Made by a program: the position numbers and the translations under genes. DNA of 64,000 nucleotides from Colletotrichum lupini (taxonomy: Eukaryota > Ascomycota > Sordariomycetes > Glomerellales > Glomerellaceae). Positions within the stretch are counted from its first letter, which is position 1; each line of letters opens with the position of its first letter. Shown here piece by piece: positions 24,769-35,627 of the stretch. Below the pieces are notes generated by a model. It made no database searches. It was given only the letters and a program-made list of their open reading frames with translations, and was not told where the DNA came from. The DNA is taken from positions 1,860,001 through 1,924,000 of the forward strand of contig NC_064680.1 of assembly GCF_023278565.1 (NCBI RefSeq). Reading direction: 5' to 3'.

Positions 24769-26035
24769 ATGTGTTCTTGTCATTCATCCAGGCGCGGCTT
24801 GATGCACCACCTCGATTTGCTGAGGCGAATCATGTTTAGGAAGGGACTAGCAAGATGTCCTCAATAACGTGAACATGGTTATGGTGCAAACTGGCTGGCT
24901 CGCACAATCTCACCTGACCTTTTATGGTTTTCGCAAGTAACGAAGAAATGTCTTATGTGGTGGCTAATGGTTTTCGGCATGGTACGGTGTTGGTCATAGA
25001 GCGGCTTTGGCTCTGGTTTTTTTTCCATTTGTTTACTCAAATCGTGCTGGAGTTGCTGTCTGGTAGACATTGATATCCCACAAACACAATCACACAAAGC
25101 TTCTTGTTACTTTTCTGCTCGCGAGTTTTTTTAGGCCAATTGTTCGGTCAATACATTCGTTCAGTCTATATTTTGGGAGATTGTCCAAAAAGCAGGCAAG
25201 AAAAATGAATAAAAATAAAAAATCATGAGTAAACTTTTCCCAACCGTGCCCTACTACAACGCCTACACTCTGTCAATCAAGCGTAAATCCCTCGCATATG
25301 GCGAGAGAAGATTCTTTTGAAACGAGACTCGAGAAAGCGAAAATATAAAAAGGTGACAAGAGACTATTCAATAGCCTTCAAGTCAATCCAGCCCTCACTC
25401 GTCTGCTTTTCTTCTTCCAACTCATTGCCTCCAAGCTCATACAAAGACTTTTCCAGACCATCATTGCTGCATTCCCTCTCCATCCTCCCCTGAAGCATCC
25501 TAATTTCCTCTCCGGAAGTCTCGCGATCCGTGGAAAGGATTGGATCCATCCCGTGACGTGAAACCAGCTTCACCACGCTCCTGCTCCCAAAGCAGTGAAA
25601 ACGAATGGTAAAGCAAACCTGAACAGGCGGCCGAGTACCAACAAAGAAAACTAAACAAGCGGAGAAACCAAAAGAAACCAAACATTGCCGGCCTGCTCTG
25701 ATGGCCTCAAAGCCGTCTAACCTCGACCGAAGCTGCCGAGGCTTGTATTAATCTAGAAAGGAGTTGTATCGTGGTTGAAGAATCGCAAGCGTTACTTGTA
25801 AGTCTATGAGGGTATAAAATGGGGACCAGACTCGATCGACCTGACAATCGACCTGAAAACCGCCCGCAAAAGCATTCAAACGCCGCTCCGTATGCCGCAA
25901 ACCAACCGCATAGCCGAGATATTTAGTCGTGATTCCGAGGCCGAGGTCAGGGTGCTGTACGGTTCCCAGTGACCTCAGCGATGCCTCGAAGTCATTTGAA
26001 TGGGGTGTGGTGAAATCGTCGGACGGATTGACCCC
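24769..26035. other. Intergenic between two convergent genes
   Basis: About 1.27 kb between the converging 3' ends of the kelch-BTB and SFP1-like genes, presumably both 3' untranslated regions. It includes A-rich DNA near 25195-25230. A 105-codon minus-strand frame at 25364-25681 is not family-like, and I treat it as chance. Confidence 0.6.
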
Positions 26036-28370
26036 TTACATCATCTGGTCTTCGCCGATTCCAGGCAGGTTGGTCATCGAATTCTCCATAAGACCCGGCA
26101 GGCTAGCGAGATTGTTGAGCCCTGCGGCTAAGAACTTGAAATCGGGATTGCAAGGTGCGGAGTGTCCCTTGTGCTGTTCATTTTGTCAGTCACCGCATTC
26201 CGTTTACTGCTAACACCAAGTATAGACTCACGTATTTGAGACCGTTGAGGTTCTTGTAGCGCTTTCCGCAGACGTCGCAGGAGAAAGGCTTCTCCTTTTC
26301 CATACCCAAAGTACCGGGGTAAGGAGTGCTAGTTTCAGGGTTGACGATAGAGAAAGTGCCATCACCGTTCTCGTGTAGCTGTTGCGTCTGGTGCCCGTGT
26401 GTCTTGTGGTACCTAATTTGGACCCTGATTAGCCACCTGTCATACACACCAGCCGGGATGTGGACACTTACTTGAGACCGTTCTGGTTCTTGTACGCCTT
26501 TTCGCAGCCGATGACGGGGCATTTGAAAGGCTTGTGTTCCTCCGGAATCATCATTGCGCCAAACTTTTGGATCAAAGCCTTGTTCGCCGCACTGTTGGGC
26601 TGGCTAGGATCGAAACCCATTCCAATGAGATGTGCCTGAATGGCCCGTTGCTGGTTGGTGAGAGCACCTCCAGGGCTGAACAGGTGTTTGCCAGGATCAT
26701 TGATGCAGAACTCGGAAGCAGAGTTTCCAAAGCTCACGTCCCCGAAGTTGGATCCGTTAAGATCCATGTTGCCACCCATAGGCATGCCTGGCAAGTCGTC
26801 GTCCATATCGTCCATATCGTCCATGGGCTGCATCGGGGAGTTCTGGAAACCATTGCTGGGGCGCTGTTGCTGTGGCGTTTGCTGGGTAGTAAGCGTCGGG
26901 GTGTTCACAGATGATACCGTGGGGTTGTGCTGCAGCCCAAAGCTGGCAGCTGCAGGCGTTGGTGGCTGGGATGTCCGCAGTCCTTGAGTGAGACCCGAGG
27001 CGTTGACGTGCAACTGAGGTCGCTGTTGCTGGCCGAACATTTGCCGAGTCTGTGACATGGTTCTCTGGCTATCGTCCATCTCCATGGTTCCCAAAGCATC
27101 ATCCATCTCCATGTCACCGACAGCATCCATCTCGTCGAACTGCGACATTTGTGCATGCTGCTGTCCTGCCATGTTTTGCTGACCAAGCTGCATCCCCAAA
27201 CCTCCCATGCCTGCGCCAAGGTTGGAACCTGGTCGGCTTGGTTGACCAAGCTGTGACATTGAAGTGGTGTTCTGTTGCTGAGTCTGTGGTCTTGCGCTGC
27301 TGGCCCTGGATGAGGGCTGTGTGGGTATCGCGGCGAACTGGGAAGAAAAGGGCGCATTGCGCGCAGTGTTCGGACTGGGTTGGGTGTGCGACTCTTCATA
27401 ATGCTGTAACAAATCGTGAAGGTTCGGCAAGTTCAAACCGCAACAAGTGAAGTCCTTCATGAAACTCGCCTCAAGCTTGGGCAAATAGGAACCGGAGTGG
27501 AAGGATGGCGAGGCTTGGTGTGCGAACGGTGACGTGCCTGCCATGGCGATGCTAGTAGAACCGGTTAGCGGTAATTCTCGCACGAGCGTTGCTGCGACTG
27601 ATGACATGCCAATGGTCGCCACCGAAGCATGTATGTAACGCAAATAACTGTAGGAGGCTAGGAAGGAAGGCGGGAACATACTCATCGCGAATAAAGCTGC
27701 CGAATGACATTCCTCCCCAGCTCGCGCCAGCACCCATGAGGCTGCCAGCGAGACTCTCTCGTCTCTGGCGGTTGACATGGTCGCGGTTGGGGTTGGCCAT
27801 AGAAATTGGCTTAGGACCAGCGCTGACAAAGGAGTCCTGGCGACTCCGACCCATGGCCGAATCCATGGCTGGGCCAGTGGTCATATCGATACTCTTGGTT
27901 GGGATGGGAGCAAAGTCGAGGAGCTCGTCGGGGAGAGCAAAGGGGTTTCTGTCGAAGCTGGACTTTGCGGGGCCTGAGGGGGAGGTGGATGAAGGGTCCC
28001 TCGTGCTTGTGGGTGTGGCAATGGTGATTGGCTTGGTGGACCAGAGGCCTGCGCGGGAATCACGAACGTCAAAGGGGTCGGTGGGTGTGAGGGGTTGCGA
28101 TGAGGGAGAGTTTGGAGTGCGGGATGACGAGTTGGAAGAGCCTGGTGAAGGAGAGGCGAAGATGTTGTCGGAGGCAGAAGGTGGTGGTGTTGTAGTGGTG
28201 AAAGAGGAAGCCGACGCACGATAACTAATATTATCGGCGCTGGCGCAGTCACTTCTGCTGGGCGTGCGCCTGGGTTCGCTGTTGTGGGCGGCGGCGGCGG
28301 TGGACCGGGTCGACGGGTCCCTTGGGTCCTCGGTACTTGTTGGGTTGAACCAGCGAAGGGCGCTCCTCAT
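26036..28370 (-). CDS. SFP1: Sfp1-like C2H2 zinc-finger transcription regulator
   Basis: Four exons (28370-27682, 27551-26472, 26412-26232 and 26173-26036) give 695 residues. The long N-terminal half is Ser/Pro/Gln-rich and low in complexity. A conserved block near [22 protein letters not shown] is itself finger-like, and an acidic [14 protein letters not shown] stretch follows. Two C2H2 fingers close the protein: [26 protein letters not shown] (C-x4-C type, about 573-598) and [22 protein letters not shown] (about 631-652). The fingers and spacing fit fungal Sfp1, which in yeast drives ribosomal-protein and ribosome-biogenesis genes in response to nutrients. Introns cut both fingers after NGLK. 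The start is the first ATG, but the upstream leader is long and a further 5' exon is possible. Confidence 0.88.
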
Positions 28371-31300
28371 GTCAGCTGGAAGTAGACGTTGTATTGGGGT
28401 TAGGCAGGGGATCCGTGGCTCCCAGAACGTTTCTCGACCCTTTTTGTGGGTACTTATTTAATCGGGCCACTGAATGCAGCCGGCGGATGCGCCCCGAAAA
28501 AGGAGATCGAGTCCGCGTCTCGACTAGCAGCGCTGCCGCTGTAATGTGTCAAGAGAAAAAAGAGGGGGGAGGGGTGTGAGGGAATGCGTGCGTATATGCG
28601 CTGCCTTTGTGTGCTGCACTTCTTTTCCCCCTGTTTCTCTTGATTTTGTCTCTGGTTTGGATTCTCTGCCAATTCTGGGGAATCGACAGAGGAATATGAG
28701 GGGATGGGGCGGACTCGGTGCAAAAGGTAGGTATTGGGTGTCTCGAATACGATTTGCTGGGGGTACTGCGGCGGTGGCAGGTCGAAGCTTAAAAAGTGAT
28801 GGTCCAAGTACCTTTTCCCGGAAAGTACCTTGGGCAACGAAAGGTTGGGAGGTACCTGACGGAACAGTTCGTGGTGGCCGTAGTTTTGGTGTACCGCCTA
28901 GGGAGGCGAATAAAGGTGGGCTGGGGACCGACCGAGGATGGTGGATTGGTAGGTATTCCGGCGACGGCGACAGCGCGTGGTATTGGTAATGACCTCTAGA
29001 GGTGCGTTCAAAGGTCGGAGGCGAGAATCGAGTGCGCAAGTCTTCCGCGTCTTAGTGGTTTCTACTGTCCAAAGATCGGAAACGAGCTAGTTCCGGAAGG
29101 CTGTGGAAGTAGTGGTGACGGCTGGATGATGTTATCTCCGAAAAGTTGTGACCGATCTATGTCCGCAGAGGCGTAATAGCGACGCTGGGTGAGGCTCTGG
29201 GCTGAAGATGAAGATGAGTGTTGATCATCGAAGAAGATAGTCAACTGTCGAGACGAATCAACGGGTATTGTACTTTGTGAACGGTTGCTTGGGTGTTGTC
29301 GATGCTGTTTATTATGATTATAAGAAATCGTCTTATAGTCTCGACAAGGGGTTGTTAGAGTGGGTATTGGTATCGATTGTTGTGTGTTGTTCTTCCGTCG
29401 ACAATGCAAGACTGTAAATGGACGGGGCCTTGAGAGCTCGAGGTGAAGAGGAGGCAAAGGTAGTATAAATGGATGACTGATAGATTGGGGGAAGCGGATC
29501 TGGGACGAAGTCAAGAGTAGAAGCACAACAGATGTCGGGGACGAAAGCCAGGAAGGGCACGGGGTTATGAATAAGAAGACAAGCGGTATGATGGAAGAGA
29601 TGGGCATGCGTTGACTCGACACAAGCACAAATCCGGGTTGTCCTGGCGCAAGAGTCAAGGTACTTGACCTGGTCAGTCCAGGCTCTAGGTTGATCGGTCC
29701 AAGGGCACCTTGGGAAGTAGGTTGGGACTTGGGGAGAAGGCGGAGGAGAAGGAGGAGGGTATCTGTAGGATAAGGTAAGGCAGAGCACGGAACTTGGAAG
29801 GCGCTTGGAAAGCGGTCCCCTCGACGAAAGCTCGGCCGATATTTGGGGGTGGGAAATGTGGGAAAGTTTTGGGGGTGTCAATGACGACGACGGGGGTTCC
29901 AGTCCATGTTAGTAGCACCTTACTGTCCGTCTGTCTGTCTTTCTGTCCCATGAAGGGGCTGTCATCTACATACATAGTGCCCAACTGCTCGAACGTAAAG
30001 TACGGTCTCTGCGCAGTAGGTGAAGCAAGCTGGAGGTATGCAGGAGATGGCGAGAAAGGCAAAGCAAGAAAGCGAGAGGGGACCCAATCGTCTTGTCTCG
30101 GACTGGCAGGCACACCGATGTTGACCTACACCTTAGACTTTCAGCACTCCCAGATCCAGATGGGGAGTTTGCTGCAATAGCACACACACTCACACACCAC
30201 CAACATGCTGGTTACCTGCGTGCCCGTTGTACTTTTCCATCGGGGCCGTAGATATTGGGTCTGAGCCCAAGCTCAGGCGCGGGCGAGGCAGAGAAGAACG
30301 GGGGAACACGGGCGAATGGCACCACACAGACACACACCCTAGCGGCCGATGACTGTTAGTGTGACTCCTCGACGACAAACGGTGCTCTCTACAACGACCA
30401 AATCAAAAGGCAAATAAGCCCCAAGTGTCTGATCTGGTCCGATGTACCGCTCATTGATGTTTCCTGGGGTAGAGTAAGACAGACAATTGCGCCGTTTGTT
30501 AGGGGATTTGTGTGGGATAGCCTTGGCCTCGATAGATATTTCGGGGGTAATTAGGTACCTTTACTGTGTAGGTAAGACAGAGATGGAAAGTACAAGATAC
30601 TTGGTACCTGCCTCCAAAGGTAGCGTTCCTCAGCTAAATGTAAGGTACTTAACTCGGCTTACCACACTCTTCCTTCCCGTCGTTGATGATGTTAAGTTTC
30701 CAAGTGCTCCGTACCTCATCTTCCGTGGCAGAACTTCCAACAAGCTGATACATAAGGTAAGGAAGGTATGAACAGGTAGGTACGCATCTCAGTGCGGTAA
30801 GCGCTCCTGCTCGACGCTCCGCATGAACGACGGAGGCGGCGACGACAGGAAGGAGGCAGGAGATGACACCGGGCAGGCAAGTACGTCCTGGGTCAGACGA
30901 TCTTCTCGACGAATAACAGGTCCGGAAAAGGTAAGGTAAAGGCAAGGCAACGGTCATAGCAAGGGACTTTTCTTGAGGCAGGCGTGGCACGATCCACCGA
31001 GGAAGGAACAACAGACGAGGAAAAAGCAACAAGCCGACCAGCTGGCGCCCCAGGGGACCTGCGATCCCACTCTTTCACGACTCCATTCTCACTCTCGAGT
31101 CTCGAAGGAGGGCAAGGGAGGCACCGACGTCGAAGAAGAAGCAATAATGAACAGGCGAAGACGAGGGCTTGCCTGCAGGCCTGCCTGTAGCCCTGTAATG
31201 AATTTTAGCGCTTGCCTCGAGGCGGATACCATACGGCAAGGTACGTAATGGCGGATATCCTCTTCTCTTACCTGCGAATATTCGTACGAAGTACTCCGTA

Positions 31301-34300
31301 AAGTCTGGAATAACACACCTCGTTTGTGGCTGCAAATCTCTCCCCGCCGCCCGGCATTCTGGCATTAGCAGCAGTCATCATTGATCGATCAATCGAAATA
31401 AGAGACGAGTTCCGCTACATGGCTCTGTACAGACCACTCTCAGACGCGTTTCTGCCATGCTGGATACCTTCTCGCCAAAACCGCACACATCCATCACACA
31501 GCATCGAACCGTTCCTAGACCAGCTTGTTGCCACACGGCCAGCGGCGTCCGTCGACATGTGCCGGCACCATCCCGGCCGGCCCCCAATTATGTTCCATTG
31601 GTCCCTTAGCCTCCCCTTTCGACGCTACCTCCCAGGCAAAGTCTTGTCTACGTCTGTCACAGGCTATCCTAGCGCAACGACTTACACGATCCATGATCAA
31701 ACGCTTCTTATCCACCGTCTATTTTCCGCTGTTCCCACCTGCGATAGCCCATCTTTGCTCTCCAAGGAAGGAAGGGAAAAGACACAAACGGCAGGTTCCA
31801 CGGGGATGAATATGAATCCCGTGTCAGAGATGAAGGCCTCAAGCACAGGGGACGGAGCAGGATCCAAACCGTTACGTGATCGACCCAGTCTCTTGGGGAC
31901 GCTCTAGGAATCGAACAAGGTCATGGTCACTGTGTTAAATGGAGCCGTCGAGCCTGTCTGCCCACCATATCCACGCCAGGCCACATGAAATGCCTACCTT
32001 CGACGGATACGTACTTGGATCGATGGAACTATTTCATCACCTCTCATCTCCTATACCGACAAGTCACGCACAGGCACGATTCAGGTTGCCAAACATGGAC
32101 CAGTGAGCCTGTCTACTTCGAGTAACCCGGAGCGCTGGGTCGGAGTCCTGCGAGACACGAAAGGCTGGTCAAGCTGGCTGGCTGCTGGTGCGAATATACT
32201 CTACGAATACAGGACAGGCACCATCGGCTCCAGCTGAGAGAGGCTGGTTGGCGGGTGAGCTGCGCCGGCCCTGCGCCTGATCGTCAACCTGCCTTGCCGA
32301 CAAGGACGTCACCAGCCGCAGGCCAATCGCAGGCGTCATTTATGCGACCATCGATGATGCCTCCGAGCAAACGTACAGTACTCAGACATATTGGAGGCTG
32401 CTACTCCAACTCGCCCCCTCCCCCCAGGGCTTGTCCGCAGATGCGAGCCGCGAGCGATGTGCCAAAAGACCCAATATTGATTTTCGTGGAAGTTTCTCAT
32501 ACAAGTTGAGCTCCGCAAGAAGCGCCGGCTGGCAACAACGTCAAATCAGAAAATCAACGTCAGCGAGCCACGAATTGCCCAGAATTATTCTGTAGCGGTG
32601 GATCCTACGGTACCGACGGATGGAGATGCCACGAGATGACTGGACAGGGCTGCCGCACACCCGCCTCTAAGCTGCCATGCTTGACTCATAGCCAGACATT
32701 TGGTGTCGGGGACAGGCCTGCTTGGCCACTCCATGCTCCATGTCAAGTCTATGTACTGCACTCATCGGCCGCTACCCGTCCTCGGTGATTGACCGTCTAC
32801 AACAATAAAGACGAGATACAAAATTGTTGCTGAAGGAAAAGTGCACTAGGCTGAGAAGACGAGCAAGAAGAAAAGCGAGGCAGAATACTGCATGGCTTTC
32901 CGAAGCGGCCGAGTCAACAGCATATCCCAAATTTCAGACAGAAGGAAGGTAGGAGGCTACGGAAGGGGTTCCGAACTCTTGGTGTGCCAACCATCACCAC
33001 TCCAGCAAACCCCTCTAGTAACTAGATTCTAGATACGATTCCTGTCTGTCACTGCATAGTGCACACAGCAGGATAGAGATGGAGGGAGAGGAGATGCGCC
33101 TCGGACGATGCCTGCTTCCTGCTTCGCTTTCTACGCATATGACGACGGTCAAGCACTCAGGGAACTCAAAGCGAGCTCAAGGTGACATCCATGGAAATTC
33201 CTAAGAAGTTTGTGGGAACGTCGGAAAAGAAAGTGGCAGAAACAGGGTCTCTCAGCTCTGTAACCTCTGAGCCCGCAGCAAGGAAGGCGGTCAGGTCCTA
33301 CAATACTTGCATGTCTGCTTTCGGGGTCCTGGGCTGGGTGCCTTACCCACGACGTTTACCTCATGGTGGAGGCAATGGCACGCTGGCACGGCTGGGAATG
33401 GGAACACGGTGCAGCGAATACATGCAGAAGCGGAACAGAAGCAACACCCCACCGACGCCGGTCCACTCCGGATCCGACGAATGACAGTTTCGACAATGGC
33501 ACCCCCAAGGCCAAAGACGCAGCCAAGTCCAGCGTCGGGGCGCCAGGTCTGTGTCTCGCTACGATACCCTTGCTAGCCGTAACAACTAAAACGAGCCTAA
33601 CGTTCGCCGTGCACACCCTGCTGCCTTTTCCCAGAATTCGCTCCCGCTCCGGATGAATTCACCGTCGCATGGGTGGGCTGCGCGAGGCACTTGACACTTT
33701 GCTACTCAGGGACATGGCTCCTATGTATCCTTGGCTGGCTGGCTGGCGGAAGCAGAGGCTGGCAAATCTCAAAGCTGCCCACGAACACCGCTCTTTAGCG
33801 CCGCATACCTGGATCCCAATTTCGCCGACATTTCTGACCTGTCTCAGAGGGGAGGACCGTTTGTAACGAGCAACCCATCGTCACTACGGACACCTCGTTC
33901 TTGGGAGGAAAGGCGGTGTGGGACGTTTCTCACGGACACTTTACCTACCACGGCAGACGACCGCCCACGATCTACAGCAATTCCGAACAGATACACATAC
34001 TCCCTGGCTCATCAAGCACGGAACATGGGCGCGTTTGAGAAGACCGAGGCTTTTCATTTCGCCTGCAGACTGATGAACGAGTTGCAGGTAGAGGAAGCCA
34101 CGGACAACTTACAAGTTGGAAAAGATCGACTTTGTCCGCAGCCGCGGAAAGCGAAAAACAGCAAACGCATACTCCGTACTCCGTACACCGAATGATATCC
34201 CAAAATCTCAACACCAAAGTACCGCCGCAAACGGCGCCCCTCAATACTCGATGCATCATTTCCTCGTCCCAAAAACTTTGGAATAACCTTTCCCCCTTGC

Positions 34301-34907
34301 TGGGGCTCGCCGCAACCTTCATCTCAGTGAGATACAGCTTGGATTGGCAATGCGCTGTACCAACTTTTCTGCCATGTTTTCACCCCCAGACTGTGATTTG
34401 ACAGGCAACGTGGTCCAGGGCAGTGGACCAAAAGAGCCGTAGATCTCCAGGGGATTGACTCGCTTGTCATCTCTCTCCCACCAGATGAGGTGCACATGGG
34501 CTTCGAAGCGTGGCCGCAAGCTACCGGATCTCTGTGCGATCTTGGGTTTACACCTCGATCTCGAACCCATCCACTTCACTCCTACCTAGGCTGCACCCTC
34601 GATGGTATGACCCGCTGTTGACCTACGTGCTGCATGTGATGGCCGTGGCCAGAAGCATCATATTGTACGATTTCCCTCGCCGATCTTGCTCATCAAAACC
34701 GGCTTGCCACAATTGTCTCCCCGCCGACCCGGCCAACTGTTGAAGGAGCAATCCAAGATCCTGCGTGCGCTTGGCCGACGAACCACCAACACTGACACCA
34801 CCACCCACACTTCACCCCGCAGGCACGGAGTCCCGAACACTCCTCATGTTACACGACCCGGCCGAGATCGCGGAGACGGCTACGGTAACGTCAGCGTTTG
34901 TCCACCG
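28371..34907. other. Gene-empty stretch upstream of SFP1
   Basis: About 6.5 kb without a recognisable gene. The first 2 kb carry long CA/CT-biased frames on the minus strand (for example 29062-29658), more like a long leader of SFP1 than conserved protein. Words such as TAGGTACC, AAGGTACTT and GTACTCCGTA recur at 30550-30660 and 31291-31300. No tRNA or known repeat family was identified. Confidence 0.5.
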
Positions 34908-34915
34908 TTCGGCCG
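34908..34915. repeat. Left target-site duplication
   Basis: TTCGGCCG directly abuts the left inverted repeat and is repeated exactly at 35620-35627, directly after the right inverted repeat. Confidence 0.85.
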
Positions 34916-34941
34916 GTGAACACAGGTAAACTGACCTGTGG
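34916..34941 (+). repeat. Left terminal inverted repeat
   Basis: Twenty-six bases beginning GTGAACACAGG and ending GACCTGTGG. They are the exact reverse complement of 35594-35619, and the repeat carries an internal ACAGGT/ACCTGT palindrome. Confidence 0.9.
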
Positions 34942-35034
34942 CCCCCCCGGTTACCTGACCTGACCAAGGAAAAGGGACGTGACCTGAGCGCTCTTTTGAT
35001 TGGCCCGTGAAGAAAAGTGGGTCCAGCTGACCTA

Positions 35035-35505
35035 GTTCTAAACTAATCTTAAGTTAATCTAGAACTAATTCGGAATCGATTTAGAACTAATTCTAAATTA
35101 TAACTTAAACATAATAAAATATACTTATTTTAATATAAAAAAAATATTTTTATAAATATATTATATTAATTAAAGTATTTAATAATTTATTCAAATATAA
35201 TAATTTAAGTTTTTTATACTTTAAAAATATATTTTTAATAATTTTAAAGTTTATTTAGAATTAGTTTAGAATTAATTTAGAACTAGTTTAGAATTAATTC
35301 TAAATCGATTCTTTATTAATTTTAATATTTAATAGTAGTTTTATAATTTAATTTTAGTTATTATAATACTACTTTTCTAAAAAATACTAAAAAACATATC
35401 TATAAGTAATTTAATTATAAAATAAAATTTTAATATTAAAAATTACTTATATTATATTAATTTAGTATAAAACTAATTTAGAATCGATTTTGAATCGATT
35501 CCGCA
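35035..35505. repeat. AT-rich core with TTAGAACTAATT-type words
   Basis: Almost pure A/T over about 470 bp, interrupted mainly by repeated words such as TTAGAACTAATTC and GAATCGATTTAGAA and their reverse complements at both ends. This could be RIP (C to T mutation of repeats), an ancestral AT-rich MITE core, or a nested element. No coding frame. Confidence 0.75.
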
Positions 35506-35574
35506 TTACTTTGAGATCACCTACGGAGTGGCACGGGCCATACTCACGTGAAAATGTGGGGTGGTCAGCTAACA

Positions 35575-35595
35575 CCCCCCCCCCCCCCCCCCCCC
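35575..35595. repeat. C21 homopolymer
   Basis: Twenty-one consecutive C, running into the right terminal inverted repeat (its first two bases are C). The left end has seven C at the same distance on the same strand, so the tracts are not part of the inverted repeat. Confidence 0.9.
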
Positions 35596-35619
35596 ACAGG
35601 TCAGTTTACCTGTGTTCAC
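35594..35619 (-). repeat. Right terminal inverted repeat
   Basis: Exact inverse of the left repeat: it starts CCACAGGTC and ends GTGTTCAC, immediately before the second TTCGGCCG copy. Confidence 0.9.
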
Positions 35620-35627
35620 TTCGGCCG
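35620..35627. repeat. Right target-site duplication
   Basis: TTCGGCCG, identical to 34908-34915, so the pre-insertion site can be inferred. Confidence 0.85.

Larger units (their letters stand above)
34916..35619. mobile_element. Non-autonomous DNA transposon, hAT-like (MITE)
   Basis: A 704-bp element bounded by perfect 26-bp terminal inverted repeats and flanked by a perfect 8-bp direct repeat (TTCGGCCG). An 8-bp duplication is the hallmark of hAT transposons, so this is probably a hAT-derived miniature element moved by a transposase encoded elsewhere. It encodes no plausible protein. Each terminal repeat contains its own small palindrome (ACAGGT...ACCTGT). The outer 120 bp or so on each side have ordinary composition; the core at about 35035-35505 is extremely AT-rich. 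A C21 run adjoins the right repeat. I cannot assign a named family. Confidence 0.85.
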
